A DNA stretch of 64,000 bases from Caldilineae bacterium (GCA_020634555.1 JACKBK010000003.1:1-64000), one strand, 5' to 3'; shown: positions 45,624 through 54,890, counted from the stretch's first letter. The notes: a model not told the origin generated them from the letters alone. A program made the numbers and translations.

Positions 45624-48460
45624 CACCGCAGAGTGATCGTCGCCAGTGAGAGTTGATCTCCCTGGGATGCACCGGTGGCGTCCAGCCAGGGGACGCGTTC
45701 ACCCGTCGTCGGATCGTACAGGCCAACCACCAAAGTTGCTGGCCCCGCGCTCGCGTCCGGTCGCACGGTTATGGTACGACGGTCGGTGATGGTCTCTCCC
45801 GGCAGCCAGCTCGAAGTCGGCGCGCGCCCGTTGTCCGGCTCACCGTCCGACTGTCCGATGATGGCACCTGCTTCGTCCACGAGGTGCACGAAAACCGACA
45901 GGCGTTCACCCGTTGTCTCTGTGGGAACCCAATAGAGGGCCACATCGATCGTCTCGCCTGGCTGACCAGTTGCGGCGCCCAGGTCGTAGCCGGCCAGACG
46001 GCCGAGGCGCGCCAGCGGTGCATCCAGAGTCACTTGCGGCTGCGGCGCGTTCATGTCGTGCTCGCGGCCCTGCACGATGACTGCGCCGAGGTCAAGCCGA
46101 TCACCAGCGCCGCTGTCCTTTCCACTGACAGGCAACCGCTGCCCACTGGCAGGATCAAACAGCGCGGCGATGAGTCTGTACTGGCCGTCCACGACTGTTG
46201 CCGGCAGCCTCAACATCGATTGGGAACGCATCAGGCCGCCGGACTGCCAGGCCGAGGTCGGATACCAGACAACGGGCGGTCCCTCCCAGGCGGCGACCAC
46301 CGTGCCGTCCCGGTCGAGAAGTTGCACCGCAAGGAAGAGATCGTCGCGGCCGGCCAACCCGTCCAGCGCCCGCCAAAACAGGCTCACCATCAGATCGTCG
46401 CCGGGCGCCAGGGGGCCGGCCGTCGTGCTGTACCCCACGGCCTCCAACGCATCGTCCAGGCGCGCGTCCAGGGACCGCTCGAATGGCAGGGTATGGTCCG
46501 GCGGCAAAACGTCCGGTTGGGCAACCGTCACTGTGCCCAGCACGGCCTCGGGATCTGGCGTGCGGGGTGCAGGCCCGACCACATTCACCGGCGCGCCGCC
46601 TGCCTCGCGCAGCAAGCCAAGCCGCACCTCGTACTGACCGGGCGGCGTGCCGCTGGGGATCACAAATGCCAGGGAATCAACAGCAGCCGGGCGATCCAGC
46701 GTATAGTCCTGCTGCGCCCAGGTCTTGCCGTCCGCGCCGACCAGCCGCACCGTGATGCTGCGCGGCGACGGAGACTGCTGCTCCCACATCAGGTCAAGAT
46801 ACAGCGTATCGTTCGCGGCTTCCACCACAGGGGGACCGACGTTGACCAGCGACAGGCCAGAGCCGTCTGCGAATTCTATCGGCGTCGAGGATATCCCCGA
46901 GGAGGTTTGGGACGCGGCCCAGCCGCTGAGACGCGTGCTGGGGCTGTACCAGCGATTGACCATCAGCGACGCGTGCCCGGACAGGTAGTCCTCAGCCGCG
47001 TTCTCGAAAAAGCCGCCTAGCGACAGGTGTTCCGGAAACCAGACGCGCCCGCGCGCCAGTGCAGCGTCCAGCGCATCCTGCGCTTCAGCGCCCCAGTCGT
47101 CGGAGGGCGACAGCAGTGGTTGCGGGCCGCCGGGCGCGCCGTAGCTCCACCAGTAGCCGACCTGCCAGGGAAATACGGCAAACACCGTGTCATCCGAACG
47201 GCCCCACTGGTTCACCTGCCCGATCAGCGGACGATAGTCCTCACCGACGTAGCGCGGCACGGTGTAAAACGTTGCCAGCGAGAGGGCGCTCAGCACAACC
47301 AGCGCGCCGATGCTGGCCAGGCGAAAGGTGCGCACGGTCGCAACAAGAATGCACGCCAGCAGGATCAGAAAGAACGGCTGGCCGAGCAACAACAGCCGCT
47401 CACCGCGATCCGGGAAGAAGGGAAAGCTCAGGTTGACCAGCCAACCGAGAAAGACCAGCGTTGCCAACGTGACAGCCAGGAAGCCGATAGCGTGGGCCGG
47501 CGACCAGGGCGCCGGCGGCGCAGACCCGGCCGCACGCCAGCGGCGCGCCAGCAGCAAGAAGCCTATCACGGCCAATAGCGCGGGTACAAGACCCAGCGGC
47601 CACCACGCGGCCAGCGGCCCCTCCAGGTGGCCGGCTGTATAGGCAGCCAGATGCCGCGCCAGGTAGATCACCGGCCCCAGCGGTCGGTCCGCGTCGGCCA
47701 CGATCTTCTGCGAGACGTAGGGGACCAGCCGCGGTGCGGCGTAGAGAAGCCACGGCAGGTAGAGCAGGGCAGCAACAGCCTGCGCGCCCAACCAGATCAA
47801 CGCGTCGCGCCAGCCGTCGCGCCAGCCGTCCCGCCGCCGCCAAATCGCCAGCAGCCCCGCCAGCGCCAGCCCGGCGGCCAGAAAGCCGGCGTAGTATTGG
47901 GTGTAAAGCGCCAGTGTGACCGCCGCGACGTAGACCACCAGCCAGCCGCTGCGTCTGTCACCGGGACCGTCGAATCCCAGCCAATGTGCCGCGGCCAGCA
48001 ACGCCAGGATCGACCAAACCACCACCAGCCCGTACATGCGCACTTCCTGCGAATAGAAGATGTGCAGCGGGTTGATGGCCAGCAGACCGGCAGCCAGCAG
48101 GCCGGTGCGCCGTCCGTCCAGCGTGCGGCCGGCCGCGTAGATCAGCGGGATTGCAACGACGCCTACCGCGACGGAGAAAAAACGAAGGGCGACCGGCGCC
48201 AACCCAAAAAGCTGGCTCCAGCCGCCCAACAGCGCATAGTAGAGGGGAGGGTGGATGTCAAGAGAAGTCAGCCGCAGCATCTCGAGGAGCGGCTGGTGCG
48301 CAAACCAAACGCTATAGCCCTCGTCCCACCAAAGAGGCTGAAAACCGAGACGGCCAACGCGCAGCGCCAGAGCAAGAACCGTCAACCCGGCGACGATCAA
48401 CGCGTCGCGCTGGCCGGCGTCGCTGGCGGCTACTGGCTGGTGAACACGACGTACAGCCAC
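45623..48460 (-). CDS. GT39/ArnT-like membrane glycosyltransferase with extracytoplasmic repeat domains
   Basis: 945 residues from a GTG at 48460, which overlaps the end of the SH3b lipoprotein gene by 31 bases. The N-terminal half has about 12 helices with the PMT/GT39 loops (PLWWDEGYSVWFAHQ with the acidic pair; LTSLDIHPPLYYALLGGWSQLFG). The C-terminal 400 residues carry about three tandem beta-rich repeats of some 100 residues, each ending with GLYDP- or ALFDP-like motifs followed by GDRL or GDQL. The same type of domain is seen on other membrane proteins in this window. It probably glycosylates a surface protein or lipid from a polyprenyl-phosphate donor. Confidence 0.82.
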   Translation of the reverse strand: MAVRRVHQPVAASDAGQRDALIVAGLTVLALALRVGRLGFQPLWWDEGYSVWFAHQPLLEMLRLTSLDIHPPLYYALLGGWSQLFGLAPVALRFFSVAVGVVAIPLIYAAGRTLDGRRTGLLAAGLLAINPLHIFYSQEVRMYGLVVVWSILALLAAAHWLGFDGPGDRRSGWLVVYVAAVTLALYTQYYAGFLAAGLALAGLLAIWRRRDGWRDGWRDALIWLGAQAVAALLYLPWLLYAAPRLVPYVSQKIVADADRPLGPVIYLARHLAAYTAGHLEGPLAAWWPLGLVPALLAVIGFLLLARRWRAAGSAPPAPWSPAHAIGFLAVTLATLVFLGWLVNLSFPFFPDRGERLLLLGQPFFLILLACILVATVRTFRLASIGALVVLSALSLATFYTVPRYVGEDYRPLIGQVNQWGRSDDTVFAVFPWQVGYWWSYGAPGGPQPLLSPSDDWGAEAQDALDAALARGRVWFPEHLSLGGFFENAAEDYLSGHASLMVNRWYSPSTRLSGWAASQTSSGISSTPIEFADGSGLSLVNVGPPVVEAANDTLYLDLMWEQQSPSPRSITVRLVGADGKTWAQQDYTLDRPAAVDSLAFVIPSGTPPGQYEVRLGLLREAGGAPVNVVGPAPRTPDPEAVLGTVTVAQPDVLPPDHTLPFERSLDARLDDALEAVGYSTTAGPLAPGDDLMVSLFWRALDGLAGRDDLFLAVQLLDRDGTVVAAWEGPPVVWYPTSAWQSGGLMRSQSMLRLPATVVDGQYRLIAALFDPASGQRLPVSGKDSGAGDRLDLGAVIVQGREHDMNAPQPQVTLDAPLARLGRLAGYDLGAATGQPGETIDVALYWVPTETTGERLSVFVHLVDEAGAIIGQSDGEPDNGRAPTSSWLPGETITDRRTITVRPDASAGPATLVVGLYDPTTGERVPWLDATGASQGDQLSLATITLR

Positions 48461-49692
48461 TGGAACTCGTCGTCGTTCTGGGCCAGGCGCACCACGGGGG
48501 ACAACTGGTGGCCGCGGCCATCAACCAACCACACCGCGTAGGCGCTGGCAGCCAGCGGCGCTTTGCCGCGGGTGTCGAAGGTGGCATTGGCCTCGCGGTA
48601 GTCGGCGAAGGCGGCGTTGGGCGCTGTGACCTGCCAGACATCCTCGGAAGGATCAGATATCCACTGTTGGCCGGTGGTCTCGTTGAGTATCCGCAGGTAG
48701 TAGCCATCTAACGGCGTGCCGGCGGCATTCACAACTTTGGCCGCAACGCGGAAGTAGTCCTGGTTGAACGGGAAGGTCTCGCTGGTTTCGCTAAACGACA
48801 GATCGCCCGGCTCTGCGGTAGGCTCTGGTGTCGTGGCCGCGGCCGCCGCTTCTGGTGTCGCCGTAGGGGGAACCGGCGTCGCGGTGGGCAGGTCGGGCGA
48901 CAGCGCAACCAACTCCAGCGGCCCCTCTGTCCGCACGACCTCGTCGGCGATCCAGACGGCGCTTCCCTCGAAGCAACAGACCTGCCACCAGTCACCGGTT
49001 TCGTCACGACCGACGATCTGCAGACGGGCGCCGTTGAGCACTTGCCCCAACACCGGCGCATCTGTGCTGGGCAGGCTGCGGACGTTGACGCGCGGGTTGG
49101 TGACGACAACCTCAGGTTGCGGCGTGGGAGAGGGAGTAGGCGACGGCGGGGGCGGAACGTTGGCGGCTACTGCGATACCGTCAACCGATCCTTGCAGCGT
49201 CACGAGGTCACCGAACACCCAAACCGGTTGATCGCCCATGCAACACGCCTGCCACCAATCACCGGCTTCATTGCGCGCGATAAGGGCCAACTGTGCACCC
49301 TGCGGCAGCTCACCGATCTGCTCATAGTCCGTACCAGGGCCGCTGCGGGCGTTTGCAACACCGTTGGCTACAACGAGAAAAGGTGTTGGGGTCGCGGTTG
49401 GCTCAGCGGGCGGCTCAGTAGGTTGCTCGACCGGCGTAGCCTGCTGGTCGGTCTGCTCGGCCGGCGGTTCCTGTGGCTGTTCGGCTGGCGGCGCGGGTGT
49501 AGCCTCCGGTGCCTGAACGACAGCTTCGACCGGCGCCTCGCGGGTGGCCGTCGGCGTAAAGGTCGGCCGCAGCGCGCGCTGAGGCGGAGGGGTCGGCGTC
49601 GGATAGTCAACCAGCAAATTGACGAGCGCACAGCCGGGCATGACAAGCAGCACAGCCAGCGCCACCAGGACAATCCACCTGGGTGATCGCAA
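48430..49692 (-). CDS. SH3b-domain lipoprotein
   Basis: 420 residues if read from the TTG at 49692, which has AGGAGG ten bases upstream; a TTG at 49752 is possible but has no ribosome site. A lipoprotein signal (LVALAVLLVMPGC) leads into a long Pro/Thr-rich linker. Two SH3b (SH3_3-like) domains follow (about residues 105-160 and 195-250), each with the VNVRS- or ANARSGPG-type start, the WWQxCC strand and a VW strand. A beta domain closes the protein. SH3b domains bind peptidoglycan or surface ligands. The cysteine pair in each WWQxCC strand is shared with the paralogue downstream at 49867-50898. Confidence 0.78.
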   Translation of the reverse strand: MRSPRWIVLVALAVLLVMPGCALVNLLVDYPTPTPPPQRALRPTFTPTATREAPVEAVVQAPEATPAPPAEQPQEPPAEQTDQQATPVEQPTEPPAEPTATPTPFLVVANGVANARSGPGTDYEQIGELPQGAQLALIARNEAGDWWQACCMGDQPVWVFGDLVTLQGSVDGIAVAANVPPPPSPTPSPTPQPEVVVTNPRVNVRSLPSTDAPVLGQVLNGARLQIVGRDETGDWWQVCCFEGSAVWIADEVVRTEGPLELVALSPDLPTATPVPPTATPEAAAAATTPEPTAEPGDLSFSETSETFPFNQDYFRVAAKVVNAAGTPLDGYYLRILNETTGQQWISDPSEDVWQVTAPNAAFADYREANATFDTRGKAPLAASAYAVWLVDGRGHQLSPVVRLAQNDDEFQWLYVVFTSQ

Positions 49693-49866
49693 AGAAGTCA
49701 GTCCTCCTGGCGCCTGAAGCGCCACACGAATTTGCCGCCAAAAAGGCGGCAACGGGTGCGAAGTATATCACAAGTAACAATGGACGCCAAGCGCCGCAAC
49801 GGGTTTGATGGAAGTGTGCTTGACGCTGGTTTGCGCGTGAATGCGTCGAGGCGGGGCACCGCCTCG

Positions 49867-50898
49867 TTATCCCTGTACGTCGATCCAACTGATGTAGATC
49901 TCGTTGTCCGGCTCGCCGGTGTGGGTTGTGAACTTCGCCTCCTGGGAGACCGGATTGCCGCTGCCATCGACCAGATAGATCGTCCACTCGGCATCGCCAG
50001 CGTCCGGGAGGTACTCGTATTTGAGGTTGTACTGGCGCCTGTTGCCAAAAGCATCGGGATCATCGGCCAGGAAGGGCGCGGACCACTGAAAGGGGTAGGT
50101 GGTCAGGTCAGGTTTGCTGACATCGACGCCGTTGCGCAGGACAACCATGCGGTAGCCGGACACCGCAACCGGATCGGGATAGGCACCCACGTAGGCCTTG
50201 ACCCAAATGGTGAGCCACGGGTTGGTGGTCATCCACTGCTCAGGCCCTTCAGAGACCCAGAAGCGCCACGACGGGCCGGGCGGTGTGGAGGTGTCAGCAG
50301 GGATCGGCGTGTTGGTAGGGAAGGGCGTTGGCGGCAGCTCGGGTGCGACCGCAATCGGCACTCCGTCCACCGGACCGCCCGGCGCGGTCAACTGCGAGGT
50401 GATCCACACCTGATAGCCATCCACACAGCAGATCTGCCACCACGACTGGGCATCGTTGCGCCCAACCAGTGTGTATTCCTCGTCTTGATGCACCTGCCCG
50501 ATGATGGGATAGGCTACGCTAGGCCCTTGACGGACGTTGACAACCGGGGCGACGACCACGATATAGGGCGCAGGCGTTGCGGTTGGCGTCACGGTCGGCG
50601 GGATCGGCGGCGTAAAGGTTGGTGTTGGTGTAGCTGTCTCAACAGGAGTCGCTGTCGGCGTAAAGGTGGGCAGGTTGACTGCGGCCTCAACTGTGAGCGT
50701 GGCGATCTGGGCCGGAGAAAGCTGGCCAACCGGCGATGGGGTCCAGGTCGGCGCGGGCGGTGGCGCGGGCGGCAGCGGGGTTGCAGTCGGCTCGCCCACC
50801 AGCATCTGGCCCAACGAACACGCGACGCTGGTACTCAGCAGCAACGCTGCCAGGATTACCAGCCAAATGATATGCGGGGGGCGGGTGGGTCGTGTCAT
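49867..50898 (-). CDS. SH3b-domain lipoprotein, paralogue
   Basis: 343 residues from the ATG at 50898. Lipoprotein signal with lipobox-like STSVAC at the end of a hydrophobic helix, a Pro/Thr-rich linker, then one SH3b domain (VNVRQGPSVAYPIIGQV, SWWQICCVDGYQVWI) and a C-terminal beta domain (SYTLKYEYLP-like strands, TIYLVDGSGNPV). It is a shorter paralogue of the gene immediately following, with one SH3b domain instead of two. Gap of 174 bases to that gene. Probably exposed at the outer surface. Confidence 0.78.
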   Translation of the reverse strand: MTRPTRPPHIIWLVILAALLLSTSVACSLGQMLVGEPTATPLPPAPPPAPTWTPSPVGQLSPAQIATLTVEAAVNLPTFTPTATPVETATPTPTFTPPIPPTVTPTATPAPYIVVVAPVVNVRQGPSVAYPIIGQVHQDEEYTLVGRNDAQSWWQICCVDGYQVWITSQLTAPGGPVDGVPIAVAPELPPTPFPTNTPIPADTSTPPGPSWRFWVSEGPEQWMTTNPWLTIWVKAYVGAYPDPVAVSGYRMVVLRNGVDVSKPDLTTYPFQWSAPFLADDPDAFGNRRQYNLKYEYLPDAGDAEWTIYLVDGSGNPVSQEAKFTTHTGEPDNEIYISWIDVQG

Positions 50899-51059
50899 GT
50901 CAGGGTGATGCCAATGAAAGTTGGACAAACATCTCACGGCAAGGACGCCAGCAGATCATCCATGGTTCCCAAAGAGAAACGCAGCCATCGGGCGCGCCGA
51001 GTATAACACAGCAGGAAGGGCTGGCAAAACGTTGCAGTTGCAGCACCGATGGCTGCAAC

Positions 51060-51088
51060 TTGCTCAAATGTCCCACATAGTGTATCAT
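51060..51088 (+). promoter_or_regulatory. Probable promoter of rplI
   Basis: TTGCTC (51060-51065), 17-base spacer, TATCAT (51083-51088), about 77 bases upstream of the L9 start. Same -35 element and spacing as the SCP2-operon and ssb promoters. Confidence 0.5.
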
Positions 51089-51164
51089 CTCGTCATATCG
51101 CAGCACCGCAGTCGCGCAGGCGAGGCAGGCGCTGATGTTTTTTTGTAGGAGAAACAAAGCACCC

Positions 51165-51713
51165 ATGGAAATCTTGCTCAAGAAAGACGTTAAGGGCGTC
51201 GGCCTGGCCGGCGATATCAAGAAGGTAGCCGACGGCTACGCGCGCAACTATCTGATCCCGCAAGGGCTGGCCATCGCGTCGTCCAGTGGCGCTGCCAAGC
51301 AGTCCAAGCAGATCCGCGAGGCTGCCGAGCGGCGCCATGCCCGCGAGCGGCAGGCAGCCATGTCCGCTGCCGAGAAGCTGAGCGCCGTCGTCCTGGATTT
51401 CAAAGCCCGCGCCGCCGATACCAACAGGCTGTTTGGCTCGATCACCGCTTCAGACATTGCCCACGCCCTCGAGATGCAGTCGGGTCTGGAGATCAACAAG
51501 CGCCAGGTCGAGCTTGAACACCCGATCCGCGAGCTGGGCACGCACCAGGTGCCGATCCGCCTGATGGCCGGCGTTGAGCCAATGGTAACAGTCATCGTCG
51601 AGCGCGAGGGCGAGCCCGAGCCAGTCATCGTGGACGCCGAGGTGATACAACCGATCGTTGACGATGACGTTGAAGTCGAAGTAGAAGTTGAGATTATCGA
51701 GGACGAGGAATAG
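51165..51713 (+). CDS. rplI: 50S ribosomal protein L9 with acidic C-terminal tail
   Basis: 182 residues from the ATG at 51165 (GGAG upstream). The N-terminal domain MEILLKKDVKGVGLAGDIKKV and the central helix are typical of L9, followed by the RNA-binding C-terminal domain (GSITASDIAHAL, HPIRELGTHQVPIRL). About 25 extra residues, almost all Asp, Glu and Val, follow the normal end. The usual length is about 150 residues. It is a single gene here, without the rpsF-ssb-rpsR genes that flank it in many bacteria; ssb is 11 kb away. A terminator follows at 51737-51768. Confidence 0.96.
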   Translation: MEILLKKDVKGVGLAGDIKKVADGYARNYLIPQGLAIASSSGAAKQSKQIREAAERRHARERQAAMSAAEKLSAVVLDFKARAADTNRLFGSITASDIAHALEMQSGLEINKRQVELEHPIRELGTHQVPIRLMAGVEPMVTVIVEREGEPEPVIVDAEVIQPIVDDDVEVEVEVEIIEDEE

Positions 51714-51736
51714 CCCCGTCCTCGCATACCGCGAAA

Positions 51737-51768
51737 GAAAGCCCTGCTCGTCGAAGCGGGGCTTTTTT
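51737..51768 (+). terminator. Rho-independent terminator after rplI
   Basis: Stem AAGCCCTGCT / AGCGGGGCTT (one G-T pair) around CGTCGA-type loop, then six T. It lies directly between rplI and the convergent DUF2723-like gene, whose stop is at 51790. Confidence 0.85.
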
Positions 51769-51789
51769 ATACCTTACGAATTCGCGTCC

Positions 51790-53691
51790 TTAGTTGTGGG
51801 GCAACCGCACCACCGCCAGGTTCTCAAACTCACCGTTGTCCAACTGCCGATAGACCACCACCTCGACGCCATCAATCTCGGCGCCGTCAGGAATCGGGAC
51901 GGAATAGTCGTCCGCGACCACCTCGCCGGCTGCCCAACGGCTGGTTGGATATGCGCCATGGACGGGACTCGCCGCGTCCGCCTGGACGATGCCGTCGCCG
52001 TCGGGCCGGTCGATGGTGCTGCCGCCTTGCAGCGGGCGTACCGATACGCTCCAATCGTGGCCGATGGCGCCCTCTGCCCGCCAGTAAAGCCGGATGGCAA
52101 AACTCGCATCGCCCTGCGCCTCCCTGAACTCGTAACCGGCCAGACTCAGCCCGTCGCCCACGGACTGTGCAAGCGCGGTCGCGCTGGCCGGCAAGTCTCT
52201 CTGGGGCATGGGCAACACCTCGGCTAGTTGCCGGCCGGCCGAAGACAGGGATGCGGTTGCGCTGACCTCCTCACGCAGCACCGCCACGGCGTCGCGGGTA
52301 ACAAACAACGGACGGCTGGCCTGGGCAAGGATCTGGCGCGCTTGGTCGGTCGTCACCGCATCCACATCTGGCCGCACTCCCCAGATATCCGTCAGATAGC
52401 GCAGGCTCAGGGCCTCATCTGTCACACCGAGCACGGCAGCGTTGCGCGCTGGATCATCGGCCAGGATCGCACGACCGGGCTGCAAGGCGGTGTCTTCTGG
52501 CCGATTGCGTTGATCGGCGCCCGGCCAGTTCTGCAAGAGGCGGCCGGTGATCAGCCCCGCGAACGCGAGAATGAGCAGCAAGGCCAGCCAGCCGCGCCAA
52601 CGCGGCCCGCGAATCTCCAGCCAGGCAGCAATCCTCTGCCACAGCGCGGCTGCAAACACCATGAAAGCCGCCACCAGCAGCGCATATACGGGCATGATCA
52701 CCTGGAACCAGTTGCCCAGCCGGTCGATGAAGCTAAACACCAGGTAGATCAGCACCGTGCTGCCGATGAAGATCGCCCGCCGTCTGCCCAACAGTGCGAT
52801 ACCGATCAACCCACCCAACAGCACCACCAACGTCAGCTCATGCACCATCAGGCTGGGAAACCCGTCCGTCCAGAACGGGTCGATGGACCACGTCAGCTCG
52901 CTTCGTCCTTGCCGCGTGCTGACGAAGTCGATGAACCAGGCGGCAGCGCTGGGCCATGCACCGGCGCCACGCCACTCCGGGTGCTGCACGCCGCGGATGT
53001 AGACAAAGAGGTAGCTCAGCACCGGCAGCAACGCCAGCCCGGCCGCCTTCACAAGCAAGCCGGCGCGCCGCAGCAGCGCTGGCCGGCGGCTCAAAACGAA
53101 CCAGAGCAACGGCGGCACGATGAAGGCGACCGTCACCAGATGCGCCAGCGCCAGGCCACTCAGAAAAGCCAGCGCCAGCAAGAGACCGTCGCCGGCCGGA
53201 GCGGATCGCTCGCCGCGGTCCACCTCGTCCTGCACCCGCTCCCATCGAAACGCCAACAGCACGATGGCCAGCGTCTGCGCGACGGCCGACGCGTACTGCT
53301 CGGTGCTGACGGCGTAGTACCAAAAAAAGTAAGTGACCGCGTAGAACGCGCCGCCCAGAAAGCCCAGCGGCCAGCGGCCGGTCAGATCGACGATTAGCCG
53401 GTAGAGCAACCAGAGGGCCAGCAGCGCCCACAGCGTCGAGTAGCTGGAAAGAATGGCGGTTGGGTTTGATGTGGCGCCTAGAAGCGCCCGCAGGCCGTGA
53501 AACCAAATCCAGCCGCCCATGGTGTAAAGCGGGTAGCCGGGCGCGTTGCCCGGGCGGCCCTGAACCTGCGCGTACTGATGAGTCACCAGGTCGCCGCCGG
53601 CCAGTTCGCCCGGCCGCAGCCCGTTGTCCAGTGTCAGCAGGTAGAGCACGAGAGCCAGGACAACCAGCACAATGCCGGCCCAGCGGTTCAT
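51790..53691 (-). CDS. DUF2723-like membrane protein, GT-C type
   Basis: 633 residues from the ATG at 53691, which stands just before the first helix (IVLVVLALVLYLLT). The frame stays open for 56 further codons to an ATG at 53859, but that stretch is a low-complexity Ser/Tyr repeat and is more likely untranslated. The motif GDLVTHQYAQVQGRPGNAPGYPLYTMGG fits the DUF2723 / O-mannosyltransferase-like loop with acidic residue and Pro-Gly-Tyr-Pro. About ten helices follow, then a soluble tail ending with a beta domain of the type seen on the GT39 protein. It probably transfers sugars at the outer face of the membrane. Confidence 0.78.
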   Translation of the reverse strand: MNRWAGIVLVVLALVLYLLTLDNGLRPGELAGGDLVTHQYAQVQGRPGNAPGYPLYTMGGWIWFHGLRALLGATSNPTAILSSYSTLWALLALWLLYRLIVDLTGRWPLGFLGGAFYAVTYFFWYYAVSTEQYASAVAQTLAIVLLAFRWERVQDEVDRGERSAPAGDGLLLALAFLSGLALAHLVTVAFIVPPLLWFVLSRRPALLRRAGLLVKAAGLALLPVLSYLFVYIRGVQHPEWRGAGAWPSAAAWFIDFVSTRQGRSELTWSIDPFWTDGFPSLMVHELTLVVLLGGLIGIALLGRRRAIFIGSTVLIYLVFSFIDRLGNWFQVIMPVYALLVAAFMVFAAALWQRIAAWLEIRGPRWRGWLALLLILAFAGLITGRLLQNWPGADQRNRPEDTALQPGRAILADDPARNAAVLGVTDEALSLRYLTDIWGVRPDVDAVTTDQARQILAQASRPLFVTRDAVAVLREEVSATASLSSAGRQLAEVLPMPQRDLPASATALAQSVGDGLSLAGYEFREAQGDASFAIRLYWRAEGAIGHDWSVSVRPLQGGSTIDRPDGDGIVQADAASPVHGAYPTSRWAAGEVVADDYSVPIPDGAEIDGVEVVVYRQLDNGEFENLAVVRLPHN

Positions 53692-53836
53692 ATCCCAGCC
53701 TGCTCGCGCACCCATCCACCTACTCGTACCCCCATTCGTCCCCGTACTCGACTTCTGATTGGCCTCAGACGAATGTGGCGAGTTGGAGGATGAGTAGGAG
53801 GACGAGTAGGAGTGGGAGTAAGATGAAGCGCCGGGA
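53691..53836. repeat. Degenerate purine/pyrimidine repeat in the leader of the DUF2723-like gene
   Basis: Tandem variants of TACTCGTCC/TCCTACTCATCC on the coding strand lie between the promoter (53875-53902) and the likely start at 53691. If translated from 53859 the repeat gives a Ser/Tyr-rich string with no family match. It belongs in style with the low-complexity tracts at 0.3, 3.0 and 63.5 kb. Confidence 0.5.
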
Positions 53837-53874
53837 AGGCGGGCGGGATTGGCAGACATGGGGCACCGCAATTC

Positions 53875-53902
53875 ACTATACGCATGGCCAATTGATTGTC
53901 AA
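53875..53902 (-). promoter_or_regulatory. Consensus promoter of the DUF2723-like gene
   Basis: Read on the minus strand: TTGACA (53897-53902), 16-base spacer, TATAGT (53875-53880). It stands back to back with the promoter of the hydrolase gene on the plus strand. Confidence 0.7.
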
Positions 53903-53906
53903 ACGA

Positions 53907-53948
53907 ACCGCGCCCTTGTTTGCTTTGCCACCAAGGGCGCGGTATAAT
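53907..53948 (+). promoter_or_regulatory. Promoter of the C26 hydrolase gene overlapping a palindrome
   Basis: TATAAT at 53943-53948, with a weak TTGCTT (53920-53925) 17 bases upstream. A perfect 12-bp inverted repeat (ACCGCGCCCTTG at 53907-53918, CAAGGGCGCGGT at 53932-53943) encloses the -35 region and touches the -10, so it could be an operator serving both divergent genes. Confidence 0.6.
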
Positions 53949-54016
53949 CGGCGAAACGACAGACAAGTGATGTTTTATGCAAGCAAGAGATTATTGCGGA
54001 AAGGTCGCCTTTTAGG

Positions 54017-54820
54017 ATGAGCGCTGGAAATGGCCATGGTTCGATGCCCATTATCGGCATGCCGTGCGCGCGGGACAAGTCCCAGCGTTACTACGGACTG
54101 CCGATTTTCATACAAAACACTACCTACCTCAAAGCGGTGACCGATGCCGGCGGTGTGCCGGTGATCATCCCCTTGCAGTTGAGCGAGGAGATGCTGCGCG
54201 CCATCTACGAGTCGCTGGACGGGGTCTTCCTGCCGGGCGGCGAGGATCTGGACCCGGCGCTGTACGGCGAGGAACACCACGAGTTGCTAGGCCCCATCGA
54301 CAGCGAGCGCGACCGCACTGAGATGCTGCTGGCGCGCTGGGCGTTGGCCGACAGCAAGCCGGTGCTGGCCATCTGCCGCGGCATGCAGATCCTCAACGTC
54401 GCCAGCGGCGGGTCGCTCTTCCAGGATATCCGCGCCCAGCGCGACGACTCAGAGAAACACGACTACTTTCCGCCGGCCTTTGAGCGGGTGCGCATCAGCC
54501 ACGACATCGACATCGCACCCGACAGCCGGTTGGGCCACATCTTCGGCCAGCGCGCCACGGTGAACAGCATGCACCACCAGGCGCTGAAATCGCTGGGGCA
54601 GCAGTGCCGGCCCATCGCCTGGGCGCCCGACGGCGTCGTGGAGGCCATGGAGATCGCCGGACATCCGTACGCACTCGGCGTGCAGTGGCATCCCGAAGAG
54701 CTGGCAACCCACCAGCAGGATAGCGGCAGCCGGCAGTTGTTTGCCGACTTTGTGGCGCAATGCCGCGCACGGCGCACCAGCCAGGCGCTGGGCTTCCAAA
54801 CTGCGGTCTACAACGCTTAA
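54017..54820 (+). CDS. Peptidase C26 / gamma-glutamyl-GABA-hydrolase-like protein
   Basis: 267 residues. Class I glutamine-amidotransferase fold of the C26 (PuuD-like) type: the start PIIGMPCARD, GVFLPGGEDLDPALYGEE, the nucleophile cysteine in LAICRGMQILNVASGGSL, NSMHHQAL, and the late His-Glu pair in GVQWHPEELA. These enzymes hydrolyse gamma-glutamyl bonds of small molecules such as gamma-glutamyl-GABA. The substrate here is open. The gene has its own promoter and a terminator directly after the stop (54824-54855), and is divergent from the DUF2723-like gene. Confidence 0.9.
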   Translation: MSAGNGHGSMPIIGMPCARDKSQRYYGLPIFIQNTTYLKAVTDAGGVPVIIPLQLSEEMLRAIYESLDGVFLPGGEDLDPALYGEEHHELLGPIDSERDRTEMLLARWALADSKPVLAICRGMQILNVASGGSLFQDIRAQRDDSEKHDYFPPAFERVRISHDIDIAPDSRLGHIFGQRATVNSMHHQALKSLGQQCRPIAWAPDGVVEAMEIAGHPYALGVQWHPEELATHQQDSGSRQLFADFVAQCRARRTSQALGFQTAVYNA

Positions 54821-54823
54821 GCC

Positions 54824-54890
54824 AAGTTATCCCAAGCCGATTTGGGATAACTTTTGGGATAACCACCCGAAATTTGGAATAACTTTGGGA
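54824..54890 (+). terminator. Terminator-like stem and repeated GTTATCCCAA boxes
   Basis: Arms AAGTTATCCCAA (54824-54835) and TTGGGATAACTT (54842-54853) with a six-base loop, then TT. The same box returns as GGGATAACC (54857-54865) and GGAATAACTTTGGG (54876-54890). It may terminate the hydrolase transcript, and the clustered boxes could be a regulator-binding array for the next gene. Confidence 0.5.

Noticed and set aside
53691..53859. N-terminal Ser/Tyr-rich extension of the DUF2723-like protein
   Set aside because: Derived from a low-complexity DNA tract in the likely leader; a start at 53691 directly before the first helix is more convincing, though not proven.
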